Assembly: GCA_045806965.1 (NCBI GenBank)
Contig: JBJMIG010000060.1
Span: forward strand, 1 to 64,000
Length of the DNA stretch: 64,000 nt
Origin: DASYTH01 sp045806965
GTDB lineage: Bacteria; Actinomycetota; Actinomycetes; Mycobacteriales; Pseudonocardiaceae
Direction of reading: 5' to 3'
This document shows, in pieces, positions 35,025 through 43,741 of the stretch. A model generated the notes under the pieces. The model had not been told where the DNA came from and ran no database searches. It worked only from the letters and a program-made list of their open reading frames with translations. The position numbers and the translations under genes were made by a program. Position 1 is the first letter of the stretch. Every line of letters starts with the position of its first letter.

Positions 35025-38000
35025 GTGGCGGCTGACTCCTTCGTTCATCTTCATGTTCACACCGAGTACTCGATGCTCGATGGTGCCGCCAAGGTCGCGC
35101 CGCTGTTCGCCGAGGCGCAACGGCTCGGCATGCCCGCGGTGGCCATGACCGACCACGGCAACATGTATGGAGCCGACGAGTTCTACCAGTCCGCCAACAA
35201 GTTCGGCATCAAGCCGATCATCGGCATCGAGGCCTACCTGGCGCCGGTCAGCCGGTTCCACAAGAAGCCGGTCTTCTGGGGCGAGGCGCGCCAGCGCGGC
35301 ACCGACGAGCTCGGCGAGGGCGGCGACGTCTCCGGTGCGGGCGCCTACACCCACATGACCATGCTCGCCGCGAACGCGGCGGGGCTGCGCAACCTGTTCA
35401 CCCTGTCGTCGCGGGCCAGTATGGAGGGTTACTACCGCAGGCCCAGGATGGACCGGGAGCTGATCGCCGAGCACGCCGAGGGGATCATCGCCACCACCGG
35501 CTGCCCGTCCGGCGAGGTGCAGACCCGGCTGCGCCTGGGGCAGACCGCCGAGGCGTTGCAGGCGGCGTCGGACTACCGGGACATCTTCGGTGCGGACAAC
35601 TTCTTCCTCGAGCTGATGGATCACGGGCTGCCGATCGAGCGTGCGGTGCGCGAGGGGCTGCTCGACGTCGCCGGCAAGCTCGGGCTGAGCCCGTTGCCCA
35701 CCAACGACTCGCACTACGTCACCCGGGAGCAGGCGGGCGACCACGCCGCGCTGCTGTGCGTCCAGTCCGGTAAGACACTTTCCGACCCCAACCGGTTCAA
35801 GCTCGATGGTGACGGCTACTACCTGAAGTCCGCCGCCGAGATGCGCGAGTACTGGGACCGCGAGCTGCCCGGCGCGGCCGACAACACGCTGCTGGTGGCC
35901 GAGCGGGTCGAGTCCTACGAGGAGATCTACTCCCACGTCGACCGGATGCCGATGTTCGACGTGCCGTCGGGGGAGTCCCAGGCGAGTTGGCTGCACAAGG
36001 AGGTCCTGGCTGGACTGGGGCGCCGGTTCCCGAACGGGCTGCCGGACGGCTATCGCGAGCGGGCCGAGTTCGAGCTCGGTGTGATCAACCAGAAGGGGTA
36101 CCCGGCGTACTTCCTGGTCGTCGCCGACCTGGTGAACCACGCCAAGGAGGTGGGCATCCGGGTGGGTCCCGGCCGTGGCTCGGCAGCCGGCTCGCTGGTC
36201 GCCTACGCGCTGGGCATCACCAACCTCGACCCGATCCCGCACGGCCTGCTGTTCGAGCGGTTCCTCAACCCGGAGCGGCCGTCCATGCCGGACGTCGACA
36301 TCGACTTCGACGACCGCAGGCGGGGCGAGATGGTCCGCTACGCCACCGAGAAGTACGGCGTGGACAAGGTCGCCCAGGTCATCACGTTCGGCACGATCAA
36401 GACCAAGGCGGCGATCAAGGACGCGGCCCGGGTGCTGCTCGGTCAGCCCGGGTTCTCCATCGCCGACCGGATCTCGAAGGCGCTGCCGCCGCCGATCATG
36501 GCCAAGGACATCCCGCTGTCCGGCATCGTCGACCCGCAGCACGAGCGGTACGGCGAGGCGGCCGAGGTGCGCGCGCTGATCGAGACCGACCAGGAAGTGG
36601 CGAAGATCTTCGAGACGGCGCGCGGGCTCGAGGGGCTGATCCGCAACGCGGGCGTGCACGCCTGCGCGGTGATCATGTCCTCCGAGCCGTTGATGCACTC
36701 GATTCCGTTGTGGCGCCGCGACGACGGGTCGATCATCACCGGCTGGGACTACCCGTCGTGCGAGGCCATCGGCCTGCTCAAGATGGACTTCCTCGGGCTG
36801 CGCAACCTCACCGTGATCGGTGACGCGATCGACAACATCCGGGCCAACCGCAACTCCGACGTCGACCTCGAGACGCTGGCCCTCGACGATCCGGGCACCT
36901 ACCAGCTGCTCAGCCGGGGTGACACCCTCGGTGTGTTCCAGTTGGACGGCGGCGCGATGCGGGACCTGTTGCGCCGCATGCAACCCACCGGGTTCGACGA
37001 CATCGTGGCCGTGCTCGCGCTGTACCGCCCGGGCCCGATGGGGATGAACGCACACAACGACTACGCCGATCGCAAGAACAACCGGCAGAAGATCACGCCG
37101 ATCCACCCGGAGCTGGAAGAGCCGCTGCGCGAGATCCTGTCCGAGACCTATGGTCTGATCGTCTACCAGGAACAGATCATGCGCATCGCGCAGAAGGTCG
37201 CCGGCTACTCCATGGGACGCGCCGACGTGCTGCGCAAGGCCATGGGCAAGAAGAAGAAGGAGGTCCTCGAGAAGGAGTACGAGGGCTTCGACGAGGGCAT
37301 GCGCGCCAACGGGTTCTCCAAGGCCGCGGTGAAGGCCCTCTGGGACACCATTCTTCCGTTCGCCGGTTACGCGTTCAACAAGTCGCACGCGGCGGGTTAC
37401 GGCCTGGTCTCCTACTGGACCGCCTACCTCAAGGCCAACTACCCGTCGGAGTACATGGCCGCGCTGCTCACCTCGGTGGCGGACAACAAGGACAAGTCCG
37501 CGGTCTACCTCTCCGAGTGCCGCCGTGCCGGGATCAAGGTTCTGCCACCGGACATCAACGAGTCCGGCCTGCGCTTCGCCGCGGTCGGCACCGACATCCG
37601 GTTCGGCCTCGGCGCGATCCGAAACGTCGGCGCGAACGTGGTCGAGGCGATCATCGACACCCGCAGGCGCAAGGGCGCCTACGTCTCGTTCACCGACTTC
37701 CTGGACAAGTCGGAGCTGTTGTGCTGCAACAAGAGGGTGATCGAGTCACTGGTCAAGGCCGGTGCGTTCGACTCGCTCGGCCAGAGCCGGCTGTCCCTGG
37801 TTCAGGTACACGAGGAGGCGGTCGACGCGGTCGTCGGCCTGAAGCGCCAGGAGGCGATGGGGCAGTTCGACCTGTTCGGCGGCGATGACGGCGCGCCCGC
37901 TTCGGTGGACGCTTCTCCCTTGGCGCACCTGAAGTTCGGCACCGAGGAGTGGCCGCGCAAGCAGCTGCTCGGCTACGAGAGGGAGATGCTCGGGCTCTAC

Positions 38001-38591
38001 GTGTCCGCCCATCCGTTGGACGGTGCCGAGCGGGTACTCCGCAAGCACGCCCCCAAGCCGATCGCGGAGATCCTCGCCGATCCGCCGAAGGAGGGCGAGC
38101 TCGTGCTGTCCGGCATGATCTCCGCGCTCGAGCGCCGGGTGAACAAGCAGGGCGAGCCTTGGGCCATCTGCACGATCGAGGATCTGGACGCCTCCATCGA
38201 GGTGCTGTTCTTCCCCAAGTCCTACTCGGTGTTGTCCGTCGACCTGGTCGAGGACGCCGCCGTGGCGGTGAAGGGCCGGGTCAACTGGCGCGAGGACAAG
38301 ATGTCCGTGTTCGGTTCCGGCCTGATTCCTCTTGACATCACCGATGCCGAGCACAACCCCGGCGCCGCCCCGCCCTTCGTGCTGCTGTGCAACCCCAACA
38401 AGCTCAACGACGAAGTGGTTGGCGAGCTCAAGCACACCCTGTCCGCGCACCGCGGCGACACCCCGGTGCACCTGAAGTTCGCGCACAAGAACAACGGTGT
38501 CACCCTCGCCCTGGACGACTACCCGATCAAGGTCAGCCCGGCGTTCCTCGGGGAGATCAAGGCCATCCCCGGCATCACCGTGGACGCCTGA
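35025..38591 (+). CDS. dnaE: DNA polymerase III alpha subunit DnaE
   Basis: Replicative C-family polymerase, 1188 residues, of the DnaE1 type. Domains in order: PHP (FVHLHVHTEYSMLDG, residues 4-18 onward), palm/fingers with the catalytic Asp cluster PDVDIDFDD (D425, D427), GxGSAAGSLVAYALG just before it, tandem HhH, and a C-terminal OB fold (LVLSGMISALERRVNKQGEPWAIC...). The GTG start has TAGGGT (35011-35016) 8 bases upstream and no strong Shine-Dalgarno, so it may be leaderless. Its role is chromosome replication together with the beta clamp. Confidence 0.97.
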   Translation: MAADSFVHLHVHTEYSMLDGAAKVAPLFAEAQRLGMPAVAMTDHGNMYGADEFYQSANKFGIKPIIGIEAYLAPVSRFHKKPVFWGEARQRGTDELGEGGDVSGAGAYTHMTMLAANAAGLRNLFTLSSRASMEGYYRRPRMDRELIAEHAEGIIATTGCPSGEVQTRLRLGQTAEALQAASDYRDIFGADNFFLELMDHGLPIERAVREGLLDVAGKLGLSPLPTNDSHYVTREQAGDHAALLCVQSGKTLSDPNRFKLDGDGYYLKSAAEMREYWDRELPGAADNTLLVAERVESYEEIYSHVDRMPMFDVPSGESQASWLHKEVLAGLGRRFPNGLPDGYRERAEFELGVINQKGYPAYFLVVADLVNHAKEVGIRVGPGRGSAAGSLVAYALGITNLDPIPHGLLFERFLNPERPSMPDVDIDFDDRRRGEMVRYATEKYGVDKVAQVITFGTIKTKAAIKDAARVLLGQPGFSIADRISKALPPPIMAKDIPLSGIVDPQHERYGEAAEVRALIETDQEVAKIFETARGLEGLIRNAGVHACAVIMSSEPLMHSIPLWRRDDGSIITGWDYPSCEAIGLLKMDFLGLRNLTVIGDAIDNIRANRNSDVDLETLALDDPGTYQLLSRGDTLGVFQLDGGAMRDLLRRMQPTGFDDIVAVLALYRPGPMGMNAHNDYADRKNNRQKITPIHPELEEPLREILSETYGLIVYQEQIMRIAQKVAGYSMGRADVLRKAMGKKKKEVLEKEYEGFDEGMRANGFSKAAVKALWDTILPFAGYAFNKSHAAGYGLVSYWTAYLKANYPSEYMAALLTSVADNKDKSAVYLSECRRAGIKVLPPDINESGLRFAAVGTDIRFGLGAIRNVGANVVEAIIDTRRRKGAYVSFTDFLDKSELLCCNKRVIESLVKAGAFDSLGQSRLSLVQVHEEAVDAVVGLKRQEAMGQFDLFGGDDGAPASVDASPLAHLKFGTEEWPRKQLLGYEREMLGLYVSAHPLDGAERVLRKHAPKPIAEILADPPKEGELVLSGMISALERRVNKQGEPWAICTIEDLDASIEVLFFPKSYSVLSVDLVEDAAVAVKGRVNWREDKMSVFGSGLIPLDITDAEHNPGAAPPFVLLCNPNKLNDEVVGELKHTLSAHRGDTPVHLKFAHKNNGVTLALDDYPIKVSPAFLGEIKAIPGITVDA

Positions 38592-38653
38592 CGGTGCCGG
38601 GCGTGACCCAACTTCCGGCCGAACCGGCAAGATGCCGGGCCGGCTCCGGTCAG

Positions 38654-38695
38654 TTGCCCGAGCGCGAGACTCGCCTGCCTGAGCGCGAGACTCGC
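38654..38695 (+). repeat. 21-bp palindromic repeat, two tandem copies
   Basis: TTGCCCGAGCGCGAGACTCG+C (38654-38674) and CTGCCTGAGCGCGAGACTCG+C (38675-38695) lie between dnaE and bioA, ending 15 bases before the bioA -10 box. Same family and orientation as the pair at 27950-27991. Confidence 0.85.
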
Positions 38696-38723
38696 GAGCC
38701 CGGCGCCAGCTAACCTGCGGCCC

Positions 38724-40004
38724 GTGGAGCTCGAGGAACTGGTCGCGCTGGACCGCAAGCACGTGTGGCACCCCTACGGCCCGATGCCCGGAACCGTCGA
38801 CCCGCTGGTCGTCGAGTCGGCCAGCGGAGTCCGGCTGCGGCTCGCGGACGGGCGCGAGCTGGTGGACGGCATGTCCTCCTGGTGGGCGGCCATCCACGGC
38901 TACCGCAATCCGGTGCTGGACAAGGCTTTGCTGGACCAGGCCGGTCGGATGAGCCATGTGATGTTCGGTGGCCTGACCCACGAGCCGGCGGTGCGCCTGG
39001 CCACCCGGTTGGTGGACATCACCCCGGCGCCACTGCGCCACGTGTTCCTGTGCGACTCCGGCTCGGTCTCGGTGGAGGTCGCGATCAAGATGTGCTTGCA
39101 GTACTGGCGCTCGACCGGGCGGCCGGAAAAGACCAGGCTGCTCACCTGGCGCGGCGGATACCACGGTGACACGTTCCACCCGATGAGTGTCTGCGACCCG
39201 GACGGCGGCATGCACAGCCTCTGGCGCGGCGTCCTGCCGGAACACATCTTCGCCGCCGCCCCGCCGGCCGGCTTCGGCGCCGGTGTCGACCACGACTACG
39301 TGGCGCACCTCGCCGAGCTGATCGAGCGCCACGCCGACGAGCTGGCCGCGGTGATCGTCGAGCCGGTGGTGCAGGGCGCCGGCGGCATGCGCTTCCACGA
39401 TCCGCGTTACCTGCACGTGTTGCGCGAGCTCACGCTGGCCAACGACGTGCTGCTGATCTTCGACGAGATAGCCACCGGGTTCGGCCGCACCGGCGCCCTG
39501 TTCGCCGCCGACCACGCCGCGGTCAGCCCGGACGTCATGTGCCTCGGCAAGTCGATGACCGGCGGCTACCTGAGCATGGCGGCCGCGCTGTGCACCGGTC
39601 GGGTGGCGAAGGGCATCTCCGCGGGGCAGGTCCCGGTACTCGCGCACGGCCCGACGTTCATGGGCAACCCGCTGGCCGCCGCGGTCTCGACCGCGTCGAT
39701 CGACCTCCTGCTGGCCAAGGATTGGCGGCACCTGGTGAGGCGAATCGAGCAGGAGCTCACCGAGGGCCTGGCCCCGGCCCTGGACCTGGCGGGAGTGCGG
39801 GACGTGCGGGTGCTCGGTGCGATCGGAGTGGTGCAGCTCGACCATCCGGTGGACATGGCCGCGGCGACCCGGGCCGCCGTCGGCGCCGGGGTGTGGCTGC
39901 GACCGTTCCGCGACCTCATTTACACAATGCCGCCCTATATCTGTGAATCTGGTGATATCCAGGCCATTGGCCGAGCGGTTGTGGCGGCGGCAGCGGCTGC
40001 CTAA
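38724..40004 (+). CDS. bioA: Adenosylmethionine--8-amino-7-oxononanoate aminotransferase BioA
   Basis: PLP enzyme that makes 7,8-diaminopelargonate (DAPA) in biotin synthesis, with SAM as amino donor. The 426-residue protein begins DRKHVWHPYGPMPG as BioA does, has SSWWAAIHGY, WRGGYHGDTFHPMSVCD, DEIATGFGRTG and the cofactor lysine K276 in CLGKSMTGGYL. TAACCT (38711-38716) ends 7 bases before the GTG, suggesting a leaderless start. The stop overlaps the convergent redoxin gene by four bases. No bioF is in the window. Confidence 0.96.
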   Translation: MELEELVALDRKHVWHPYGPMPGTVDPLVVESASGVRLRLADGRELVDGMSSWWAAIHGYRNPVLDKALLDQAGRMSHVMFGGLTHEPAVRLATRLVDITPAPLRHVFLCDSGSVSVEVAIKMCLQYWRSTGRPEKTRLLTWRGGYHGDTFHPMSVCDPDGGMHSLWRGVLPEHIFAAAPPAGFGAGVDHDYVAHLAELIERHADELAAVIVEPVVQGAGGMRFHDPRYLHVLRELTLANDVLLIFDEIATGFGRTGALFAADHAAVSPDVMCLGKSMTGGYLSMAAALCTGRVAKGISAGQVPVLAHGPTFMGNPLAAAVSTASIDLLLAKDWRHLVRRIEQELTEGLAPALDLAGVRDVRVLGAIGVVQLDHPVDMAAATRAAVGAGVWLRPFRDLIYTMPPYICESGDIQAIGRAVVAAAAAA

Positions 40005-40264
40005 ATGGCATTTGGTAATAGGGCGCTGGCCAGTTCCGACTCGCTCGGCTCGACCAGGACGGAACCGTCCGGAAGCACCACAACGGGAATGTTGCGCCGG
40101 CCTTTGGCCAGTTCAAGGGCCTGGCCACGGGCCTGCTCGTCGCCGTCGACGTCGATGTCGGTAAATGGAACATTGTTGTCCCGCAGCCACGCCTTGGCCA
40201 CGCGGCAGTCGACGCACCAGTCCGCGCCGAAGACCACGACATTTTGATTCCCGCCGATACGCAC
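40001..40264 (-). CDS. Glutaredoxin-like protein (mycoredoxin type)
   Basis: A thioredoxin-fold protein of about 87 residues with the redox motif WCVDC and the cis-Pro NIPVVVLPDG. Such short CxxC redoxins in actinobacteria use mycothiol. I chose GTG 40264 because TATATT (40272-40277, read on the - strand) ends 7 bases upstream, a leaderless pattern; the frame is open to a TTG at 40282. The gene is richer in A/T than its surroundings. It is convergent with bioA and divergent from bioD. Confidence 0.8.
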   Translation of the reverse strand: MRIGGNQNVVVFGADWCVDCRVAKAWLRDNNVPFTDIDVDGDEQARGQALELAKGRRNIPVVVLPDGSVLVEPSESELASALLPNAI

Positions 40265-40333
40265 GGCAGAAAATATACCCAATGGCGGGGCGCGTGTGCT
40301 TGGTGCGATCGGGTGGGTCTAGCCTGACACTCC

Positions 40334-41059
40334 GTGAGTGTGCTCGTGCTCAGCGGTACCGGGACCGAAGTCGGCAAGACGGTGGTCGCCGCCGCGGTCG
40401 CCGCGCTCGCGCTGGCCATGCGGCAGAAGGTGGCCGTGCTCAAGCCGGCCCAGTCCGGGGTCGGCCCGGACGAGCCGGGGGACATCGACGAGATCACCCG
40501 GCTGGCCGGCCCGGTCACCGGTCGTGAGCTGGCCCGGTTCGCCGACCCACTGGCGCCGGCCACCGCCGCCCGCCGGGCCGGCCGGCCTCCGGTGCACCCC
40601 TCGGACATCGCCTCGGCCGCGGTCGAGCTGAACCGGTCCCACGATCTCGTGCTGATCGAGGGCGCCGGCGGCCTGTTGGTCCGGTTCGACGACGACGGCG
40701 GCACGATCGCCGACGTCGCCTGGGCACTGGGTGCCCCGGTGCTGGTCGTGGTCGAAGCCGGCCTCGGCACCCTCAACGCCACGGCGCTCACCGCGGAAGC
40801 CCTGCACCGCAGGGGAGTGGCCTGCGCGGGCCTGGTCGTCGGGTCCTGGCCGAGGCTGCCCGACCTGGCCGCCCGGCACAACCTGGAGGACCTCCCGCAG
40901 GTGGCCGGTGCCCCGCTGGCCGGCGCGCTCCCGGCCGGGGCCGCCAGCCTCGACCGCGTGGAGTTCCTGGCCACGGCCCGTCGTGGCCTCGCCCCGTCGC
41001 TCGGCGGTGGCTTCGACGCCTCCGGCTTCGCCGCCGAGCAGCTACGCGCGGCCGGCTGA
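40334..41059 (+). CDS. bioD: Dethiobiotin synthetase BioD
   Basis: ATP-dependent carboxylase that closes the ureido ring of dethiobiotin. P-loop LSGTGTEVGKTVVAAAV (K15), then LKPAQSGVGPDEPGD and the family segment LIEGAGGLLVRFDDDG. Length 241. TAGCCT (40320-40325) lies 8 bases before the GTG, so a leaderless start is likely. It sits between bioA and bioB, interrupted only by the small redoxin gene on the other strand. Confidence 0.95.
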   Translation: MSVLVLSGTGTEVGKTVVAAAVAALALAMRQKVAVLKPAQSGVGPDEPGDIDEITRLAGPVTGRELARFADPLAPATAARRAGRPPVHPSDIASAAVELNRSHDLVLIEGAGGLLVRFDDDGGTIADVAWALGAPVLVVVEAGLGTLNATALTAEALHRRGVACAGLVVGSWPRLPDLAARHNLEDLPQVAGAPLAGALPAGAASLDRVEFLATARRGLAPSLGGGFDASGFAAEQLRAAG

Positions 41060-41081
41060 GGCTCCAGCCCCGGTCGAGGCC

Positions 41082-41151
41082 CGCTCACCGGTGAGCGACG
41101 TCTCGCTCGAGTGGCCCGCACGTGCGGCAGACTGGCTCGGAACAGCCGAGC
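41082..41151. promoter_or_regulatory. Three palindromes in the bioD-bioB gap
   Basis: CGCTCACCGGTGAGCG (41082-41097) is a perfect 16-bp palindrome. CCGCACGTGCGG (41116-41127) is a perfect 12-bp palindrome. GCTCGG-AACAG-CCGAGC (41135-41151) is a perfect 6-bp hairpin directly before the GGAGG of bioB. They could be an operator, a partial terminator of bioD and a leader hairpin. There is no T-run. Confidence 0.5.
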
Positions 41152-41166
41152 ACGAGGAGGTCGCAA

Positions 41167-42189
41167 GTGACCGCAGCCGCCCAGCGAACCGACGAGGAGA
41201 CGCTCTCCGCCGCCCGCGAGCAGGTGCTCGAGCGTGGCGTCGGCCTGTCCGAGCCGCAGGTGCTGCAGGTGCTGCGGCTCGACGACGACCGGCTGCCCGA
41301 GCTGCTCGCGCTCGCCCACGAGGTGCGGATGCGCTGGTGCGGCCCGGAGGTCGAGGTCGAGGGCATCGTCAGCCTCAAGACCGGCGGATGCCCCGAGGAC
41401 TGCCACTTCTGCTCGCAGTCCGGCCGGTTCCCCACCCCCGTGCGCTCGGCCTGGCTGGACATCCCCGGTCTGGTCGAGGCGGCCAGGCAGACCGCGGCCA
41501 CCGGCGCCACCGAGTTCTGCATCGTGGCCGCGGTGCGCGGGCCGGACGCCCGGCTGCTCTCCCAGGTGCGGGACGGCATCGCGGCGATCAAGGCGGCCGG
41601 CATCGACATCCAGATCGCCTGCTCGCTCGGCATGCTCACGCAGTCCCAGGTGGACGAGCTGGTGGCCATGGGCGTGCACCGGTACAACCACAACCTGGAG
41701 ACCGCCCGCTCGCACTTTCCCAACGTGGTCACCACGCACTCCTGGACGGAGCGCTGGGACACCCTGCGGATGGTGCGCGACGCCGGCATGGAGGTCTGCT
41801 GCGGCGGCATCATCGGCATGGGCGAGACCGTCGAGCAGCGGGCCGAGTTCGCCGGCCAGCTCGCCGAGCTCGACCCGCACGAGGTGCCGCTGAACTTCCT
41901 GATCCCGCAGCCGGGGACGCCGTACGAGGACTACCCGGTGGTCGAGGGCCGCGACGCGCTGCGCATCGTGGCCGCGTTTCGGTTGGCCATGCCGCGCACC
42001 ATGTTGCGCTTCGCCGGCGGCCGCGAGCTGACCCTCGGCGATCTTGGCGCGGAGCAGGGCATGCTCGGCGGCATCAACGCGATCATCGTCGGCAACTACC
42101 TGACCAATCTCGGCCGGCCCCCGCAGCAGGATCTGGAGATGCTGGCCGAGTTGAAGATGCCGATCAAGGCGCTGAGCGAGACGCTGTGA
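41167..42189 (+). CDS. bioB: Biotin synthase BioB
   Basis: Radical SAM enzyme that inserts sulfur into dethiobiotin. The radical cluster motif CxxxCxxC is C75, C79 and C82 (GGCPEDCHFCSQSGRF), and the family segments YNHNLETARSHFPNVVTTHSW and GGIIGMGE are clear. I chose GTG 41167 because GAGGAGG lies 7 bases upstream; length 340. It ends in a GTGA overlap with the small bsaP gene, so the two proteins should be made together. Confidence 0.97.
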   Translation: MTAAAQRTDEETLSAAREQVLERGVGLSEPQVLQVLRLDDDRLPELLALAHEVRMRWCGPEVEVEGIVSLKTGGCPEDCHFCSQSGRFPTPVRSAWLDIPGLVEAARQTAATGATEFCIVAAVRGPDARLLSQVRDGIAAIKAAGIDIQIACSLGMLTQSQVDELVAMGVHRYNHNLETARSHFPNVVTTHSWTERWDTLRMVRDAGMEVCCGGIIGMGETVEQRAEFAGQLAELDPHEVPLNFLIPQPGTPYEDYPVVEGRDALRIVAAFRLAMPRTMLRFAGGRELTLGDLGAEQGMLGGINAIIVGNYLTNLGRPPQQDLEMLAELKMPIKALSETL

Positions 42190-42434
42190 CCCCCGGCCCG
42201 CCCGTGACTGCCACACTTGCCGGTGTGACCCGGTTCTGCGTGCGCTGCGGCCGACCGGACGGCCAGGGCGACCACACCGCGTGCGCGAGCCTGCGCGCCC
42301 GGCTCGAGCCGCCGAGATACTGCGCGCAGTGCGCCCGCCGGATGGTCGTCCAGGTGACTCCGGCCGGCTGGTCCGCGCGGTGCAGCCGGCACGGCGCGCA
42401 CACCTCCGCCGAGCCTGCCGTGGGTACGGACTAG
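42186..42434 (+). CDS. bsaP: Biotin synthase auxiliary protein BsaP-like, small Cys-rich
   Basis: An 82-residue protein, or shorter if GTG 42204 or GTG 42225 is used. It has an ordered set of metal ligands: FCVRCGRP, HTACASL, YCAQCARRMVVQV and ARCSRHG. This pattern and the position right after bioB match the mycobacterial Rv1590 family, described as an iron-sulfur partner (BsaP) that supports biotin synthase. The start overlaps the bioB stop (GTGA). Its stop codon forms part of the -10 box of the next gene. Confidence 0.85.
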   Translation: MTPGPPVTATLAGVTRFCVRCGRPDGQGDHTACASLRARLEPPRYCAQCARRMVVQVTPAGWSARCSRHGAHTSAEPAVGTD

Positions 42435-42444
42435 TCTTCACCGA

Positions 42445-43050
42445 GTGCCCAACGCTTCGGACGAGCCGCCCACGGCCACCGCCGAGCAACTCCTCCCGCC
42501 GGGTTATCCCTGGCCTCGGCCGCGCTCCCGGGTGCTGGTGAAGCCGGACCTGCTGCCCGCGGCGGCCATCCTGGTGCTGGTCGCGGTGCTCGGCCTCGCG
42601 GTCGGCTGGCTCTGGTCGCGGCTGGCCCCGCCGCAGCAGGTGCGGGTACTGCCCGACCGGCAGGTGCCGCTGCCGATCGAGAGCTATCACCGGTTCGACG
42701 ACCTGGGCATCTTCGTGTTTCTCTGCCTGGGCGCCGGGCTGTGTACCGGCCTGGGCGTGTGGCTGCTGCGCGAGCGGCGCGGCCCGGTGTTGCTGGTCGC
42801 GGCGGTGCTCGGCTCGCTGGCCGCGGCCTGGCTGGCCGCGAAGGTCGGGCTGGCCCTGGCACACGCCCGGTACCCGCAGCCGCAGGCGCCGAAGCTGGGC
42901 GACGTGGTGGCCAAGGCGCCGGTGCTCGAGTCGTGGTGGGCGATCGTCGCCTGGCCGTTGACCGCCGCGCTGGTCTACGGCGTGATGTCCGCCTGGAACG
43001 GCCTTGACGACCTTGGCAGGCGGCCGGTCTGGCCGGTCAGTTCTGGCTGA
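42445..43050 (+). CDS. DUF2567 family membrane protein
   Basis: A 201-residue membrane protein matching the mycobacterial Rv1591-type family found after bioB/bsaP. There are four hydrophobic segments (about 36-58, 88-107, 115-137, 166-185) and an N-terminal LLPPGYPWPRPRSRVLVKPDLLPAA. No function is known. TAGTCT (42432-42437) ends 7 bases before the GTG, so it may have its own leaderless message. The 3' end overlaps the convergent LON-domain gene by 14 bases. Confidence 0.82.
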   Translation: MPNASDEPPTATAEQLLPPGYPWPRPRSRVLVKPDLLPAAAILVLVAVLGLAVGWLWSRLAPPQQVRVLPDRQVPLPIESYHRFDDLGIFVFLCLGAGLCTGLGVWLLRERRGPVLLVAAVLGSLAAAWLAAKVGLALAHARYPQPQAPKLGDVVAKAPVLESWWAIVAWPLTAALVYGVMSAWNGLDDLGRRPVWPVSSG

Positions 43051-43717
43051 AGTCGGTCTGAAAGTCGGCCGGGGGGGCCGGCACGGCACGCAGCGTGGCC
43101 AGGATGCCGGCCTCGCGGTTCAGCATCTTGCGCACCAGCCGTAGCCGGTGCAGCGGCCGGACCTCCTCGAGCAGGCGCTGCCGGTCGTCGATGGTGAGCA
43201 GGCAGTCCGATGCGAGCAGGTGGGCGAGGCCGGCGGCGTCGGTGTCCTCTGGCGGTTCGGTCCAGTCGTCGCGCTGCCAGGCGGCGTGGCAGTACCGGCG
43301 ATGAGCCGACCGCGCACCGCTCTGCAACATGCGCACCGCTTCCTCGCCGACGCCAGGACTCTCCGCGTCCGGTACCCATTCGACCGCGCCGACCAGGTAG
43401 GGCGCGGCGGTCGCGTCCACGGCGAGCAACCGGAACCGCCGCTCGCCGGAGGAGATGATGTCGAAGCGCCCGTCCGGCAAGCGCTTCGCCTGACGCAGCA
43501 GCGCCGAGCAGCCGTAGGCCCGCAGTTGGTCCAGCGAGGTGACCTCGATGTCCAGTGAGGGACGCAGGGCCACCACGCCGAACCGCTTGCCCGGCACCAC
43601 GCCGGTGACCAGGTCGACGGTGAGCTGCCGGTAGCGCGGCTCGAAGATGTGCAACGGCAGGTGCCCGCCCGGTAACAAGACCGCCTGCAGGGGGAACAGC
43701 GGGAGGGACTCTGCCAC
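43037..43717 (-). CDS. LON peptidase substrate-binding domain protein
   Basis: A ~226-residue stand-alone LON N-terminal domain: AESLPLFPLQAVLLPGGHLPLHIFEPRYRQL and GKRFGVVALRPS are typical. There is no AAA+ or protease domain, so it is not a protease itself; such proteins are thought to bind unfolded peptides. GTG 43717 is chosen because both GGAGG and a -10-like TAGTTT (43725-43730 on the - strand) lie just upstream; TTG 43726 would add three residues. It lies downstream of nrtR on the same strand. Confidence 0.85.
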   Translation of the reverse strand: MAESLPLFPLQAVLLPGGHLPLHIFEPRYRQLTVDLVTGVVPGKRFGVVALRPSLDIEVTSLDQLRAYGCSALLRQAKRLPDGRFDIISSGERRFRLLAVDATAAPYLVGAVEWVPDAESPGVGEEAVRMLQSGARSAHRRYCHAAWQRDDWTEPPEDTDAAGLAHLLASDCLLTIDDRQRLLEEVRPLHRLRLVRKMLNREAGILATLRAVPAPPADFQTDFSQN

Positions 43718-43741
43718 GGCCTCCAAACTATTACGCCGGGT

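Noticed and set aside
34908..37388. The upstream part of a 1038-residue - strand frame ending in the uridine-kinase-like gene
   Set aside because: It is antisense to dnaE. The credible protein begins at ATG 34907.
38641..38713. Repeated peptide LPERETR in several predicted frames as a protein motif
   Set aside because: It is the translation of the intergenic 21-bp DNA repeat in shadow frames, not a protein feature.
41082..41097. The 16-bp palindrome as a Rho-independent terminator of bioD
   Set aside because: No T-run follows, so it is listed only as a palindrome of unknown role.
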